Assembly: GCA_037389465.1 (NCBI GenBank)
Contig: JAZARR010000214.1
Span: 806,001 to 870,000, forward strand
Source of the DNA: Baylisascaris procyonis
Taxonomy: Eukaryota > Nematoda > Chromadorea > Rhabditida > Ascarididae
Direction of reading: 5' to 3'
Length of the DNA: 64,000 bases
Numbering within the stretch: the first letter of the stretch is position 1; every line of letters begins with the position of its first letter. Shown in pieces: positions 37,901-48,957 of this stretch. Made by a program: the position numbers and the translations under genes. A model generated the notes under the pieces. It was not told where the DNA came from. It did no database searches and worked only from the letters and a program-made list of their open reading frames with translations.

Positions 37901-38174
37901 CGGCTATGAAAAACGACGGATCGATCGCGTCTTTCTTGATTAGTGTCTCATCTTGAATCCAACTTCTTTTGCCTCATGCTCAGATCATCACCACTGTGTA
38001 ATGGCCAGTGTAAGCGTTTTCCCCAGGCCACAACCTGCAACCATTCGCTTCTCTGACAAACTATCACAAAGGTAATGCGAGTTCTTTTAACAGTTATATT
38101 TTTGCCTGGATCTTATCACATATAATGCGCATGTAACAGATCCAAGTCAGTTAAATGCCGGAACTCATGTGACA
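35000..38174. other. No gene recognised apart from a SINE-like element
   Basis: Frames at 35523-36140, 36292-36561 and 37019-37273 on the minus strand and 37228-37497 on the plus strand are short and lack convincing splice pairs. The frame at 37019-37273 ends in a hydrophobic stretch, but the region is AT-rich, which favours hydrophobic codons by chance. Confidence 0.3.
36615..36735 (-). repeat. tRNA-related SINE-like sequence
   Basis: On the minus strand an A-box-like TGGCGCCAGTGAGTTAAG is followed about 65 bp later by a B-box-like AGTTCGATTCTC, then CGCTAACCGGCCGAGG. The B box is a good match to the pol III consensus. The end resembles the plus-strand element near 5.7 kb (TC-CGC, then GGCCGA). 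Spacing is too long for an ordinary tRNA without an intron or long variable arm. Confidence 0.4.
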
Positions 38175-38426
38175 TTAACAAAAAATAGTGACACAAAAAC
38201 ATCGACGGTAACTCATTGGTAAAGGATTCGACCGGTGTGGGAAAAGTCGCAAATCTGCATATGTATGGTCAATATTTTTACTGGTTATTCCTCTATCAAA
38301 CAGTCTTTTATTGCAACAAGTGAACGCGGAAGAAGTGATATGAGCCATTAAGGCAAATACGATCATGAAAAAAATTGCGAAAACATCGAAGCCATAATTC
38401 TGCTCAAATTTCAAATTGATCGTTTG
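38175..38426 (-). CDS. Possible exon with one transmembrane helix
   Basis: After an acceptor-like GCACTACAG, a minus frame is open for 83 codons to its stop. It encodes a polar lead (NLKFEQNYGFDVF), a helix of about 20 hydrophobic residues (AIFFMIVFALMAHITSSAF) and a Cys/basic stretch (TCCNKRLF). The arrangement recalls the C-terminal anchor of UDP-glucuronosyltransferases, but no catalytic exon was found upstream, so I do not assign it. An internal GTAAAA donor could end the exon earlier. Confidence 0.25.
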   Translation of the reverse strand, partial: QTINLKFEQNYGFDVFAIFFMIVFALMAHITSSAFTCCNKRLFDRGITSKNIDHTYADLRLFPHRSNPLPMSYRRCFCVTIFC

Positions 38427-40794
38427 CTGTAGTGCACATATCACACTCCTTTCGGGAAACTATAAACAATGAGGTAGTACTTCAAAGAAATCATCTGTGC
38501 TTTAAAGGTCAGGTCAAGCGAATAAGCAGTGAATTCCTTGCAAGCAAGGCAACTAAGCTTTAACATCGTTTTATATGCGGCTATGTGTGGCAATTCTTGT
38601 AGTGTACGCAATTCTGACAAGCGTCTGTAGCCATCGAAATCCACTATTCATTTGCACTGTAAGCTAATTGGAACATATTGCCTTTTCCCGAAAATAGGAT
38701 TTGCAAATTGCCATTCTCGATGCGTCCGCAATTTTGAAATGGAATATTTCGCACAATAGAGCTTCGTGATGTATAGCTTCGCAGTGGGAGCTAAATTTTG
38801 TCAGCAGCACAAAGAAATAGTGATTCCCTTTCCCGCTCTCAGAAAAATGGGAGGTCTTATATGAGTTTCGAGCTTTTCGGTCAGTCAAGCTAAGAAAATC
38901 CTGTAAGTAGTTTCACTTGTGCAAAAATCCGCCACAGTAGTTATGTTTCTCCTTTTTTGGTTTTTTCTTGCAGGCATGTGGATGTGCTTTAGGTAAATAG
39001 CAGAAATAGGCTGATGGGAATGGTAAAGTGCATAGAGTGGAAATGAAGTTTGTAAGTTGGAAGAGGGGTCTTTAGATGCATGTGGCTCCGACGGAAAAGT
39101 TTCCCACAACGTTCCGTTAGCAAGAGAAAGGTAGCTTTCCTTGTTTGTGAATAACAGGGGTCCGCCAGACCTCCTTTTAGGACAAAGCATCCGGGCTTCA
39201 CTTGAAGCTGGAAATTTAGAAAACGTTTTGCTTCGTTAAGAGATATTTTTACATGGTTTTTATTATTGCACTATATCATGCTCATAGAAAACTCAAGTGG
39301 ATTAGCGATTTTTTAGACGTTGCAGTATTGGCGCATCAATGCATTAGAATGGCACTCGTTCTATATAGCATTTGCGTTTTCAAAAGTGCATTTGTGCATG
39401 ACACAATGGTATTCTCGACTCGATGCAAATGCTTTAGAATTTTTTAAACCCGATGACGACTGAATTTGGGGATGATGCTAGGCATGGCGTAGTAACGTTG
39501 TAGTGTATTTCGTTAATAGGGGATAGATGAGCTTAGGCCATGCAGTGCTCGTAGTGCTTACTTTTCTGTTGCAGAAATGATAAAAAGCGAAAACAACAAG
39601 GAACTCGAGGGTATGAGCGGAATTGAGGACACTCAAACGTGGCAGCTGGATCGATTGTATCATAGCTTATCATACTGTTCATGGAACCTGTAATACTTGA
39701 GAAGTGTCACCGACTGTCACGTAAGGCTGAGCAAGATGGAGCAGATTCGGATCTAACAGCTAGCCTATTCTGGAAGGGAAAATATTTGTGCCACCAACCA
39801 TATTGAAGCTGGCATCTCGAGTTTCGTAAGCGCTTGGAAATTGAACGGCTTTTCGATGCTACTTCATCTTAAGCAAAATCTATACTTCCTCATATCAAAG
39901 GAGTGTGTAATTTATAAATTTTTGGTCACTTAGCAACGTGGTTTACGAAATTTTTTGACGCAAAACGTAATATCATATAAACCTTGGAAATCTACGTACA
40001 TTTCTGCATATCATCTGTGCACAATTTTTGTGAACACAGAGATTTCCTTTTAACTCCTTGTTGGGATAAGTTATTAATGAGACCAAAGCATTTTCTTTCA
40101 TTCGAAACGTGTTTTTCGTAAGCTGAAGAAGTGCGTGTGAGTTGAAGGTATCAGATGAAGCTTTTTCGATATCACGCTAAATGATGCAAACCATATATGG
40201 TATTTTTTTCGTGAGATTCATTTCATTCATGATTCCGAATAAATTTTTTCTTATTTAATGATTTGTGCCAAAAGCGGATTGAAAATATGGAATTTTCGGT
40301 TCAACTGCAGCAAACTTTGTTCACACACCGAGTTCAAAGAATTTCCACACAGTTGCAAGATATAGAGAGGGGGATATGTTTGTTGGCGTAAACGAATAAT
40401 ACGAACCATTGTGCACATGCACCAATATGCATTATGAATAGAACACAATGCGAATCGTTTTTTACAACGCTGCATATTCCACATGAATAAGTGTGTACAC
40501 TGAAGAAGTGCAAATTCAATGCTCAGTATCAAAGATCAACAAGACGGGTTTATTGACAAAAAATTGCCTAGCATTGTTTTCAACTTAGCTTCTTACTGCT
40601 TAAAATCAGCGGCTGAAGAATAACGTGATTTCAGTATTAGTGGGTGATTTTTTGAACTTCTTACGTCTGTGACTCCAAGTTACTTTTTGGTTCTGATGAT
40701 ATTAATGAAACAAAACTCTGGAAGATCGTGATGTGCTCCCGAAATACTTGCAGAGAGTATGCAGTGAAGAAACGTTTTCTTTGGGTTGACAGTA
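38427..40794. other. No gene recognised
   Basis: Frames at 38441-38644, 38664-38888 and 38885-39190 on the minus strand are short and adjacent but have no junctions I can support. From 39650 to 40240 the sequence has frequent stops in all frames. Confidence 0.3.
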
Positions 40795-41098
40795 TTAAAC
40801 GAGATGGTATGAGGGTTTTCGACAAATATTCCACTGATCACTGAATTTAGCGCGAAGGTTTAAGAGAAACTTGGAAAAACACAGAACTCTGATCGCAAAA
40901 AGCTTTCCACAGGTACCTCTGCAACAAGTCACATGCGGAACAGACAGTCGAGATTTCAAAAGCCGAAAATGGCTCCCCTCGTGACTGATAATGCTGTCAC
41001 TTCTGAGATCATGGCAAACCTTTTCTCGCAACTTTACAAGCACAGTGGCGGAGTCCTCATACAATTCGCCAACGAGAATTCGTAGTCGATCAGATTTT
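40795..41098 (-). CDS. Possible exon of an unrecognised gene
   Basis: After the clean acceptor TCAATTCTCAG a minus frame is open for about 100 codons. It begins KSDRLRILVGELYEDSATVL and continues with mixed-charge residues and a Cys cluster (TCCRGTCGK). A GTACCT donor-like site near 40913 may end the coding part, leaving about 61 codons. Composition looks coding, but no flanking exon or family was found. Confidence 0.3.
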
Positions 41099-42699
41099 CT
41101 GAGAATTGATGTGGCTATTTTTCAAGACAGTTCCTCTGCTCAGCAGTAGAATCTCGCTGACTCGTAAAAAATATTCCCTATAAATCCCCCAAAGATGCCA
41201 CTTTTTCATCTTGAAACTTCACCTTAGTCCATGACGAAGAAAGTTCCGCTAATTAATGGATAGGAAAGGAAAACACCGTTTCAATTTGGTTTTTCAAGTG
41301 CCACACTCCGGTCTGCATAACTTTTTTGCTTCTTCAATTATGGACTAATTTTAACAAAAATTCATTCAGCTCTTCTAGTATTGTAGGCAACGTTCAGCGA
41401 AAACAAAAACGCATCGTTGTTGATTTTGTTTGTCAGAAGTTTCCCCAAAATAGATATGCGATTGTTTTTCTTCTGACCACGACATGCACAAAACTTTGCT
41501 AGGTAGCATTCAATAAGTGCTGCTTACGCAATTATTTCAGTGAAGGTTGCCTCATACATGAAAAGTGCTGTGCGATGTAGATGACTAGGAGTAAATAGAC
41601 TTTCAAGCGCATCGAGGACGGAAAATGAATAGGACGTAAGTGCATGTCATCTAATATGAGAAAACGTACTGCAAACCGTAGAAGAACCTTGGTCTCGTTT
41701 TTCAAACTCTACTCCAACCATATTTCCTCTGATGTTCGATTCTTTGAAATGAGAGTGACATTGCATAACACATGTGATAGCGAGTGCGGCGCATACTAAT
41801 TTATCCATCTGGAAAGCATCGCTAAAAGTGCTCTTGAATTTGCTGCTATTATTATACTATTTTCGGTAGGTGCATGTTCTATGCCCTAATAGGAATAATA
41901 CTAACTTTGAAATGACATAAATTTCAAGCGCACAAGCTACTTAGGGGATGAAAATCATTCGATACCTTCTCTGTGTGGAACTGGATGAAAGAGAACAAGC
42001 AAAATCCCATTTGCCGAGAGGAATTGCTCGAGCATCATAATCTAAAAACGTCGAAAACGAATCACGTTGAAGGGCAGCAAATCAGCGCAACGGATTCCAT
42101 GAGAAAATACCAAGCATTCCTTAGAGCAGGCATTCCAAATGTGTGTATTTGATAAGTGTTTATTTGTGTTTTTCAAGCGGAAAACTTCTTTGTAATAGTT
42201 TGGTCGAAACGAATATTAAAGCATGCTAGTTGGCATAACAACAGCAATTGCAATCGGTTGATCTGACAGACTAGTATTGCAAGTTATCACCGAAAAACAA
42301 AATGTATGAAAAGGCTGTACAATAAATAAAAAGTGTACAGGCTGCAGGGTAAATAAAAATCTGCTAAAAGCTGCAGTTGCAAACATAACTTCTATTCTTC
42401 TTTTTTGAAAAAAACTCGTGTAGTAAGCCAAGCTAAACTTCCGGCACCATAAACTAGTAAGTCATTTTGAGATTGAATTGCTTCACCGTTTCGACCCTAT
42501 TGCTGCTTTGATTAAATCTGCAGGGTTGTTTCATCTGTAGAAAACTTCAGTTGTATAGACAATTCTACATTTATGCGGCATGAAATCATTGGGATATAAA
42601 ATCAACGCGCATTTCTATGTATGATTTTGAATGGAATAATGCTATCTTCATAAATTCATTGCACCGTTGGTCAATGGGGTTGAGTATGAGGCAGCGAAC
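41099..42699. other. No gene recognised
   Basis: Only one short minus frame (42216-42431) occurs. A local direct repeat-like pair (TGTACAATAAATAAAA and TACAGG-GCAGGGTAAATAAAAA) lies near 42318-42358. Otherwise nothing stands out. Confidence 0.35.
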
Positions 42700-43047
42700 T
42701 TATTGTTTTCTAAAAAGAACCGTATCAATTAGTGGAAATGCAAATGCAACCCACCAGTCAAAATATGCGTTCACATATGCGAAGTTTTCCACCTGAAAGC
42801 CAAGAGGACATGTCTGCAAATAATTTTTTAATCTTTTTCTTTTTAAATAACGCAACTTCGCTTGTGATTTGTTCTCGAAATCAATGGAACTAGAAGATAA
42901 ACGAAGAGTCAGTTTAGAACTTTCAGCAGTATCAGGACAAATAGATAACTGTGACCCGTTCAAAGAATCACTATGAAGTTTTGACGGTGTTGTTTCAATA
43001 AGGCTAAAGCATGTCATCGATGAGTTTATTGTTAATTCTGATTTTTG
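42700..43047 (-). CDS. Possible last exon of an unrecognised gene
   Basis: After the acceptor GTACCGTGCAG a minus frame is open for 115 codons to TAA, in phase 0. The first part is Ser/Thr-rich (ends LSSSSIDFENKSQ), then strongly basic (AKLRYLKRKRLKNYLQ), then aromatic-hydrophobic (AYFDWWVAFAFPLIDTVLF). A TTATTTGCAG acceptor within the frame could mean that the basic part is intronic and that only the last 37 codons are coding. No family is recognised and no upstream exon was found. Confidence 0.33.
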   Translation of the reverse strand, partial: QKSELTINSSMTCFSLIETTPSKLHSDSLNGSQLSICPDTAESSKLTLRLSSSSIDFENKSQAKLRYLKRKRLKNYLQTCPLGFQVENFAYVNAYFDWWVAFAFPLIDTVLFRKQ

Positions 43048-43628
43048 CTGCACGGTACAGAGACACGATGGCTCGAGCTCGACCTTCGGTGCTTTTGGTT
43101 GCCCTCCTCCGGAATGAACAGATTCGTGACTACTTTATTCATGACAGCGCTGTCACCGATTAGTGTATATAACCAGCCCGAACAATAACTGTTGATGCAC
43201 GAATTCATCCTAACTTACTTTCAAGTTTTATGTCGAAAATGGCTAGACGAAGTGTAAAGACCTCTTCGATCGAGTTCATGCTAATTATTGCAGCTAAGTT
43301 TTTGGGCACAAATTCAATCAAGAATTACAACATTCTATTAGCGTTAGAACAATTGTTATGACGTTCACGGGAAGACGCTCGATGAAAGGGCTACTACAAG
43401 CAGAGATACTAAATCATGGGATTCTAAATAAGATGACATCCGCTCTAACGGTGGTGATGATTCATCACATCCAAAGTGATGACTTTGCACAATGGAAATG
43501 GTATTGTAAAACGCATGCACGTGGCAAATATTGCAATGTACAATGGCCACGCCATGACGACACGCAGTGATGTAGCGGATATCACGTGAGTACATAGCAG
43601 GGCTATCATATTTCAACATGAATTGCCA

Positions 43629-43685
43629 CGTGACGATCACTATATTAGGTGTGCTGCCTTTTCCATTGTTTCCATGTGTGTTGAT
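43629..43685 (+). repeat. Direct repeat flanking the RT fragment, left copy
   Basis: CACGTGACGATCACTATAT, then CCTTTTCCATTGTTTCCATGTGTG after a short variable stretch. It closely resembles 44014-44070 in the same orientation, about 385 bp away. Confidence 0.75.
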
Positions 43686-43687
43686 TG

Positions 43688-44018
43688 TTAGCAGGTGCTT
43701 TGACTGTTGTCGACTTCGACTTGAAGGTACGCTTCTGCGAAGTCAATATGGGAGAAGTAATGGCCACCGTTGAGGGTGGTGAATATATCTTCAGGTCGAG
43801 GCAGTGGATACTGATGAAGGTCCAAAGCATCGTTGAGTCCGGTTGAGAAATCGGCACAGATCCTTAGTGATCCATTCGACTTCTTTACGATCACAATGTG
43901 TGCTGCCCAATCTGAGTAGTTTACCTTTGAGATGACGCCGCTTGCTTCGAGACGGTCCAGCTGCCAAAGCCGTATATGGCACGGGTCGCGGTTTGACGCC
44001 CGGTTTCAGAATTTTCAC
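43688..44018 (-). mobile_element. Broken Ty3/gypsy-type reverse transcriptase fragment
   Basis: On the minus strand two overlapping frames together cover the start of a retroelement reverse transcriptase. The upstream frame (from 44018) holds a KPGVKPRPVPY segment; the frame then shifts near 43930, and the second frame reads VIVKKSNGSLRICADF, the LPRPEDIF segment and SHIDFAEAYLQV. These match conserved blocks 1-3 of Ty3/gypsy reverse transcriptases, including FSxxD-x-x-A-Y. The catalytic YxDD block, RNase H, integrase and any complete LTR pair are absent. The fragment ends abruptly at the left repeat. It is a dead remnant on the evidence of the frameshift and truncation. Confidence 0.85.
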
Positions 44019-44070
44019 GTGACGACCACTATATAACTGTCCCTTTTCCGTTGTTTTTGTGTGTGTGTAT
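44014..44070 (+). repeat. Direct repeat flanking the RT fragment, right copy
   Basis: CACGTGACGACCACTATAT, then CCCTTTTCCGTTGTTTTTGTGTG; partner of the copy at 43629-43685. Confidence 0.75.
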
Positions 44071-44180
44071 GTCTACGCTCATTATACTTCGGTTCTTCGT
44101 CTAATAAAGCTCGCTCCTCACTCGCCGTCTTCGTCTACACCATCACACCACCACTCAGCGACGCAACAATCCCCAGTCAA
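44014..44180 (+). mobile_element. LTR-like promoter and poly(A) stretch
   Basis: Reading on the plus strand, an ACTATATAAC TATA-like box at about 44030 is followed about 70 bp later by AATAAA at 44103-44108 and a pyrimidine-rich, GC-richer stretch. This is the layout of an LTR U3-R-U5 boundary. Its direction is opposite to the reverse transcriptase fragment beside it, so the two are rearranged or come from different copies. No terminal repeat boundaries are identifiable. Confidence 0.3.
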
Positions 44181-44389
44181 TATTCAACAGTAGCGACCAA
44201 ATACACAACAGGTTTGATTTTACAAAATCGTCAGATTCATCGCCGTCATCCACAAAAATCGTTGCTACCAAGTTTGATGGCCATTTGGGGCACCCTTAGC
44301 AAGACTCTGCAAAACAGCCAGAAGCTTCTGTCTCGACTGTTCCAGAAGGCACTGCCTCGGCGTTTGCAAGACCTTCTATCCTGAAATTT

Positions 44390-47300
44390 TCATTTTAAAA
44401 AAATATGGTATGCAATATGCCCATGACCAAAAACCTTTTATGTGAGTTTGTAAGGGCGAGTATAATCTTACGGATTTCCTAATCAGTAATTGAGTAATTT
44501 CTGGAACTCCCATGAAGGACAGGCTATATCTCGCCTTGATCTTCTATTCGCTTATGCCACCTTTGTTCGCATATGATCGATTCATACAAGTAATACTGCA
44601 TTTTTTTATGCGGAGTCCCTCCCCTTTGTGGATTTGTGCGAAGCCTCGTCGAAACCTCAAATCTGGGTCTTAAGGAAAATACAAGCAATGAAATTGCCAG
44701 ATTTTTCATGCTGTCGACGATGTTGTGTAATGTAATAAATTTGCGGTATTCTTGTTTGCCATCAACATGGAGAAATCAAAAACTTTGTGACTGGGAAGGG
44801 TATGTGTTGACATTTCACCAAACCATATCGCCGACTATAAATTTTATGATTTTCAGTGCGGCTGAAAAATCGAATGATAGCAATTAGCAATTCGTTTGAA
44901 CGCGTCAGATGTGTATCAGATCGAAATCGACGACGCATTCAGACATCTCTTTCTTTTCGTTCAGAGTTATGATCTAACGGTTGCTCGAAATGGAAGGTTC
45001 TTCAATAAATTGGACACATTGGTGCATCTACTCATCTTTTCTACTTTTTATTTGCATTTCCGGTGCATAATTGACGACTGATTCCCAATGGAACGCATTT
45101 GAAAATTTGTTCTTGCACAGGTGGGTTGTATCTGTGGGCATATTTGTGTATGCTAGCGTCTGTGTCTATCCCTTAGATGATGTCAACTCAGCAAGTAAGC
45201 ACCACAACTATGCACGTATATCGAACATCGTATTTTCGTACTTTAACCGATTGATGCGCTTCTGCAAATCCCTTCCAAAAGGTTCGTCGATTTGTGATCA
45301 AAACATTTGCGAAATGCATGCAGATTTTTTGCACTTAAATCAATGTAAATTTTTCGGGATGATTGATCAGCCAGTAGATCACTACGGCAGTCAATCGACG
45401 ATGTTCATTATGGCGAAAAACTTCGCAAATATACCTTCAGGAGTCCAAAGGTAGAAGATATCGAAAGAACAAGTATGCATATAAAAAACCACAAATATAG
45501 TATTAGCAAAATTGCATGCACGCGAATATTTTTTTGAAACTTTTACGAGAACTCCAATAATTAGATACTATTGCACCATTGCCAGTCTTTTGCGATTTCT
45601 TGGCAGTTTCATAAAAGCAGTCAGCCGTGCGGACGCAAATGTCAAACTGCATATGTTAGCAATCCCTGCTGCAAACTTTTCATTTAGATTATTAATGTTT
45701 TATTTCAGTTTTTGTACACATTTTGCATAGTTTTATAAAAGTTTTACAGTCAACGAAAAAAATCTCTTTTAGTGCATTTTTGTTGCTTAATAATAATTTG
45801 TTTATATGTGTCCTTTCTCTTATTTACTTACGTAGAACAAAGAATTATTTTGTCATTACATTTTATCAGCTGAGAGCACAGCTACGATCTTGACTGTTAT
45901 CAGCGTTTCTGTGATAAGGCAAACTTATGACGTTTTGCTGTTTTATTTTTCTTATGATGTAAGTGGTTTGTTGACGACTTTCCAGAAAAATTTTCACCTT
46001 ATCAGATAACGCACTCACACTCCTTATGAATTTTCTTAGAGCCTCCAGAAAATAAATTTTAATTTTATGGATGGAAAAAGAAAACCAGGCGTTTCATGCT
46101 AGTACATGTCCCTCACCTGTCGCAGTTCGAACACAGTATTTACAGAATTATATAAACAGGAAGAAAAGCTCGAATCTTTTTAATGAAAATACTTAAATCT
46201 TTTAAAAATTTTGCGAATGACATGGGAACTATTTCATATTTTAAGCAGTTTATTGTGAAAGGTATTAAAGACGCAATTTTATGGGGGATTTGCGGTAATT
46301 TTCCACATTTGCCACCTCCGTAAAAATATACGGGAATGATGTAGCTGTTATGGCTCTTGGAGCGAAACCATCCTGAGAGCTTTTTTGTTTTCGGTGCCAG
46401 AGAACACTCCATACCAACGGTAATCTTCAAGGGTTCGGTTTCCCCAGAAATCGCTGTCTCTGAACCTTCTTTCATCGCTGATGATTCTTATATATACAGA
46501 AATGTAGCGGCTACACCCCAACAACCGCACCCTCGAGAAAAAACCCGGAAGCCACACCTCTGAAAAGACGCGACTTCACAAATATGTTTGGGTTACCGCG
46601 ACAAACATGCCTGGCACCATACAATCAAAAGTATCTGGCTGAGCATCTCGAAACTTCAGCTATCACATCACCTGGGGAATCTCATTTTTTTACGAACGAG
46701 TTTAACACGGATTTGAGCGATAACCTCATCCACTCTCCTTACCCTTCCAATAGCTTTCGCACACCGCTCATTGCAAATGCCTTTTGCAACAGGTCGTGAC
46801 AGTGCCCTTATACGTTCGCATAACCACAACATGTACTACTTCCTGTCGATGGAAAATACCTCCTTATTGAAGCCGACAGCTTGCTAGAAGAATCTGTGCG
46901 AATCGCGCGCTTAATGCGGCGAAGGAAGGGGGAGGGTGCAGGAGAAGGAGATAGGGGTACATTAAAAGTCCGGCGGTCTGTCTTTGAGGCATGAAGCCCA
47001 TTGCCCTCCCTCTCCCCCTCTCTGCCCAATCCCAGAATCCTCAACTTGTCACAACCTTATCTTCGCATTTTTTGTTATCAGTTTAATTTAGATTATCTAT
47101 AAACTCACACTCTTCTTCAATTCCGCCCTTTATAACCTAGCCTTACTGACTTCATGAGCAATAATCAGTAGTGCCTCCTTAAATAAAAGCTGACTGTGAA
47201 CTGCTTATGACACTCTATCACGAATAGTATGAAGCATTTACTAACGCTTCCCAAGCGGACGCGGTCCATACTGATCTTGCCAAGGCTCTTGATTTAGTTA

Positions 47301-48957
47301 TAAGTCCGAAAGTTGTACCGATGTTGAAGATTGTGCCAGTGCCAAAAGCAGCACAATTCCGAGCAACAACCATATTTTGAGGCAGCAGAACGTTATGGTT
47401 GAAATGACCTTTGTCCGTTATACATCATCACCTCATCGAGTAAGCAATCCCACTTTCACAATATCCTCTTTCCACGCATCAGCCCTAATTTACCTCCGCT
47501 TGTTGTTTGTATTGCCAAAAGCGATAGCTTGAGATTGACAGCAGCAACAAGGCGCAAATGTCCCGGTTCGCTTGTCGGAAGCTGTCCTAGTCGTCATTCT
47601 ACTAGTGCAAAAACACTTTCGAATATCTAGAGAATTCTCTATCGGTTGCTATATTGACAGTATTTATCCCACATCTTACTATCATTTAAACATTAATTCA
47701 TTGAAAAATATGAAAATTTAAACCCTTTAACTTTGAAAAAGCCGTTAAAAATTTCATTAAAATAGTGTTTTCTTTGATTTTCACATGGAGAATACTGCGT
47801 TATTTTTGAAACGAAACACTTCACTTAATTAGGAATTTGTCGTTAAAATTCAATCGACCTAATAAATAAATGCACTATAATGTAAAAGTGGGTTGGATTC
47901 ATCTTAATGTAAGAGATAATGGATTTATGCGGAGTAGTTGCTAGCACAGAATCGTTGCATTGCACTCAACTTTAAAAACCTCCTCTCTTATATAAGAGAT
48001 TTCATTGAAAAACGTTTTTTATAGATGTTTTGATGAGAGAAATTCTATATTTGAAATATGGTATTTTATAGTGAATTCATGTTTAAATAGAAGTAAAGTG
48101 AAAGAAAAACATTGTGCTTATAGAAGCATTCAATGTGTTCTTAGGATAACGGCAAAGTCTCCTCGAAGTGACGCACTGACTGCTGTTAAATGCACCGATA
48201 GCCTGTTTGTCAAAGGCATTTTTTTATCCAACCAAACACATCAATCGTGAATGCCAATCTTCACAGAATGGAACAGATAATGTTGTCATCGATTTGTAGA
48301 TCAAACCATCGTTCTTTATCGATTTATCATCGATATCACTCTACAAAAACGGTTATTCGCTGTAAATATTTATGGCCTGGTAGGTACAGCAACAGGCTTA
48401 ATTGCTCATGAAAACATCGAAACGTTCATGGCTTACCAGATTCCCATCTCGCGATGATTGGTCAATTCGTCGATTACGATTCAAACCTTGGGTACTAGAA
48501 AATACTAAGGCCCCTCCTGGTGAAATATTTATTAGAGGTTAATAGAACAATTCTTCTTCGATGGCTCATCGCTTATGCGATTAACCAAAGACTCCATATG
48601 GCTTGAGTTTGCATCGCATTCTACTTCATCTCATTAATTCACTAGATATACATTACCTACCGGCAAATCAGATAGTGGTACGTCGCTTTTACTCAGTAAG
48701 TACCACTGTTCAAAACGAATCATCAATATAGGTGCAAGATACATTTTTGGATGAAATGAAAGGACCAAAAAAAACAATTTGTTCTTATATATGGTTGGTT
48801 ATCTCGTATAATGGTTATTATTCTTTCAAGTTCATGAAATGGAAACAAAATTTATGAATTAGCGTTTGAAATGATATGAAATATGATAAGCTTATTTCTG
48901 TAGCATTAGCGATGTTTAGTGAAAACTGCTAAGAATCGTGCTCATTCGCCGAGGGGT
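44390..48957. other. Weak candidate exons only; purine/pyrimidine tracts near 47 kb
   Basis: Plus frames at 44636-44887, 44896-45081 and 45071-45454 have donor-like GTATGT, GTGCAT and GTAAGC sites, but their phases do not join. Frames at 46357-46563 and 46584-46799 look polar and protein-like on the plus strand, with equally long minus frames. A GA-rich tract at 46917-46955 faces a CT-rich tract at 47000-47030. The stretch 47600-48000 is very AT-rich and has no long frame. Confidence 0.3.

Noticed and set aside
38200..38260. tRNA-like stretch with GGTAACTCATTGGTAAAGG and GATTCGACC
   Set aside because: The two boxes are adjacent rather than separated, and no acceptor stem can be paired by eye.
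38175..38426. UDP-glucuronosyltransferase C-terminal anchor
   Set aside because: Only the membrane helix with a basic end is similar. No donor-binding signature (HGG-type motif) was found on the minus strand nearby.
45071..45454. Membrane-protein exon (hydrophobic WVVSVGIFVYASVCVY segment)
   Set aside because: The acceptor and donor phases do not match neighbouring open frames, and no second helix or homologous motif is present.
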